Positions 61,189-64,000 of a stretch of 64,000 nucleotides of DNA are shown one piece after another. Source of the stretch: Roseiarcus sp050012775 (GTDB taxonomy: Bacteria; Pseudomonadota; Alphaproteobacteria; Rhizobiales; Beijerinckiaceae); the NCBI GenBank assembly GCA_050012775.1, contig JBEKGN010000001.1:124001-188000 (forward strand), read 5' to 3'. The notes beneath the pieces are model-generated. The model ran no database searches, was not told the DNA's origin, and was given only the letters and a program-made list of their open reading frames with translations. Numbering within the stretch: the first letter of the stretch is position 1; the number at the start of each line of letters is the position of its first letter. Made by a program: the position numbers and the translations under genes.

Positions 61189-64000
<2,812 letters not shown>

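Overview
The window is a GC-rich bacterial chromosome segment with almost no non-coding space. Gene content and order point to an alphaproteobacterium of the Rhizobiales (Hyphomicrobiales). The diagnostic features are sppA-ihfB-lapA-(ocd)-trpF-trpB, the fabD-fabG-acpP-fabF-mltG run, a glnB-glnA pair, an Lrp/alanine dehydrogenase divergon, a DUF2852 protein, a P1/NylC-type peptidase, and REP-like palindromes of the TTCTCCCCGC/GCGGGGAGAA type. The Beijerinckiaceae/Methylocystaceae group is plausible, but the sequence alone does not prove a genus. No rRNA, tRNA, CRISPR array, transposase or replication origin was seen.

Layout. 1-4.7 kb: sppA, ihfB, lapA, an ornithine-cyclodeaminase-family gene and trpF-trpB, with no trpA following. 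4.8-10.4 kb: a three-gene accessory cassette made of a TIR-transmembrane-SUMF1 protein, an exported caspase-like/Sel1 protein and an exported protein of unknown family. 10.5-22.4 kb: cobT, an SSF-type hybrid sensor kinase, a NylC-like peptidase, a DadA-like oxidase, purB, a DUF2852 protein, a DegP-like protease, an orphan ParA and xseB. 22.4-27.5 kb: Lrp/ald, a SleB hydrolase, and an XRE-cupin regulator divergent from an omega-amino-acid transaminase, with a nested palindromic operator between them. 27.6-28.8 kb: a decayed Tox-REase-5/Imm52-like polymorphic toxin-immunity remnant. 28.9-31.5 kb: a YeiH exporter, its LysR neighbour and a haloacid dehalogenase. 31.6-35.3 kb: rpsM-rpsK-rpoA-rplQ read from its own promoter, and divergent rlmB. 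35.3-40.7 kb: fatty-acid synthesis and mltG. 40.9-45.2 kb: a GT87 membrane protein, a YkgJ protein, glnB-glnA and a small cytochrome c. 45.2-55.7 kb: a DUF1501/DUF1800 pair, a response regulator with a cNMP-binding protein, a heme-binding DUF3365 sensor, a second TIR protein, a zincin, an HNH endonuclease and a GGDEF-EAL protein. 55.7-64 kb: a MITE-like element, aldo/keto reductase, SDR, a PA0069-type radical SAM protein, cyclopropane fatty-acid synthase, and secA running off the right edge.

The strongest candidate for an undescribed system is the 4.8-10.4 kb cassette. The first protein has an N-terminal TIR domain, one membrane span, a Pro/Ser/Thr-rich stalk and a non-catalytic SUMF1 fold carrying eight cysteines. 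The next gene encodes a caspase-like protein with an intact His/Cys dyad, a signal peptide and Sel1 repeats. The third encodes a signal-peptide protein I do not recognise. Together they suggest a trans-envelope device: envelope-side sensing and proteolysis linked to a cytoplasmic NAD-cleaving TIR. That function is inference. A second TIR protein near 50.5 kb shares the same TIR subfamily but has a different C-terminal helical domain.
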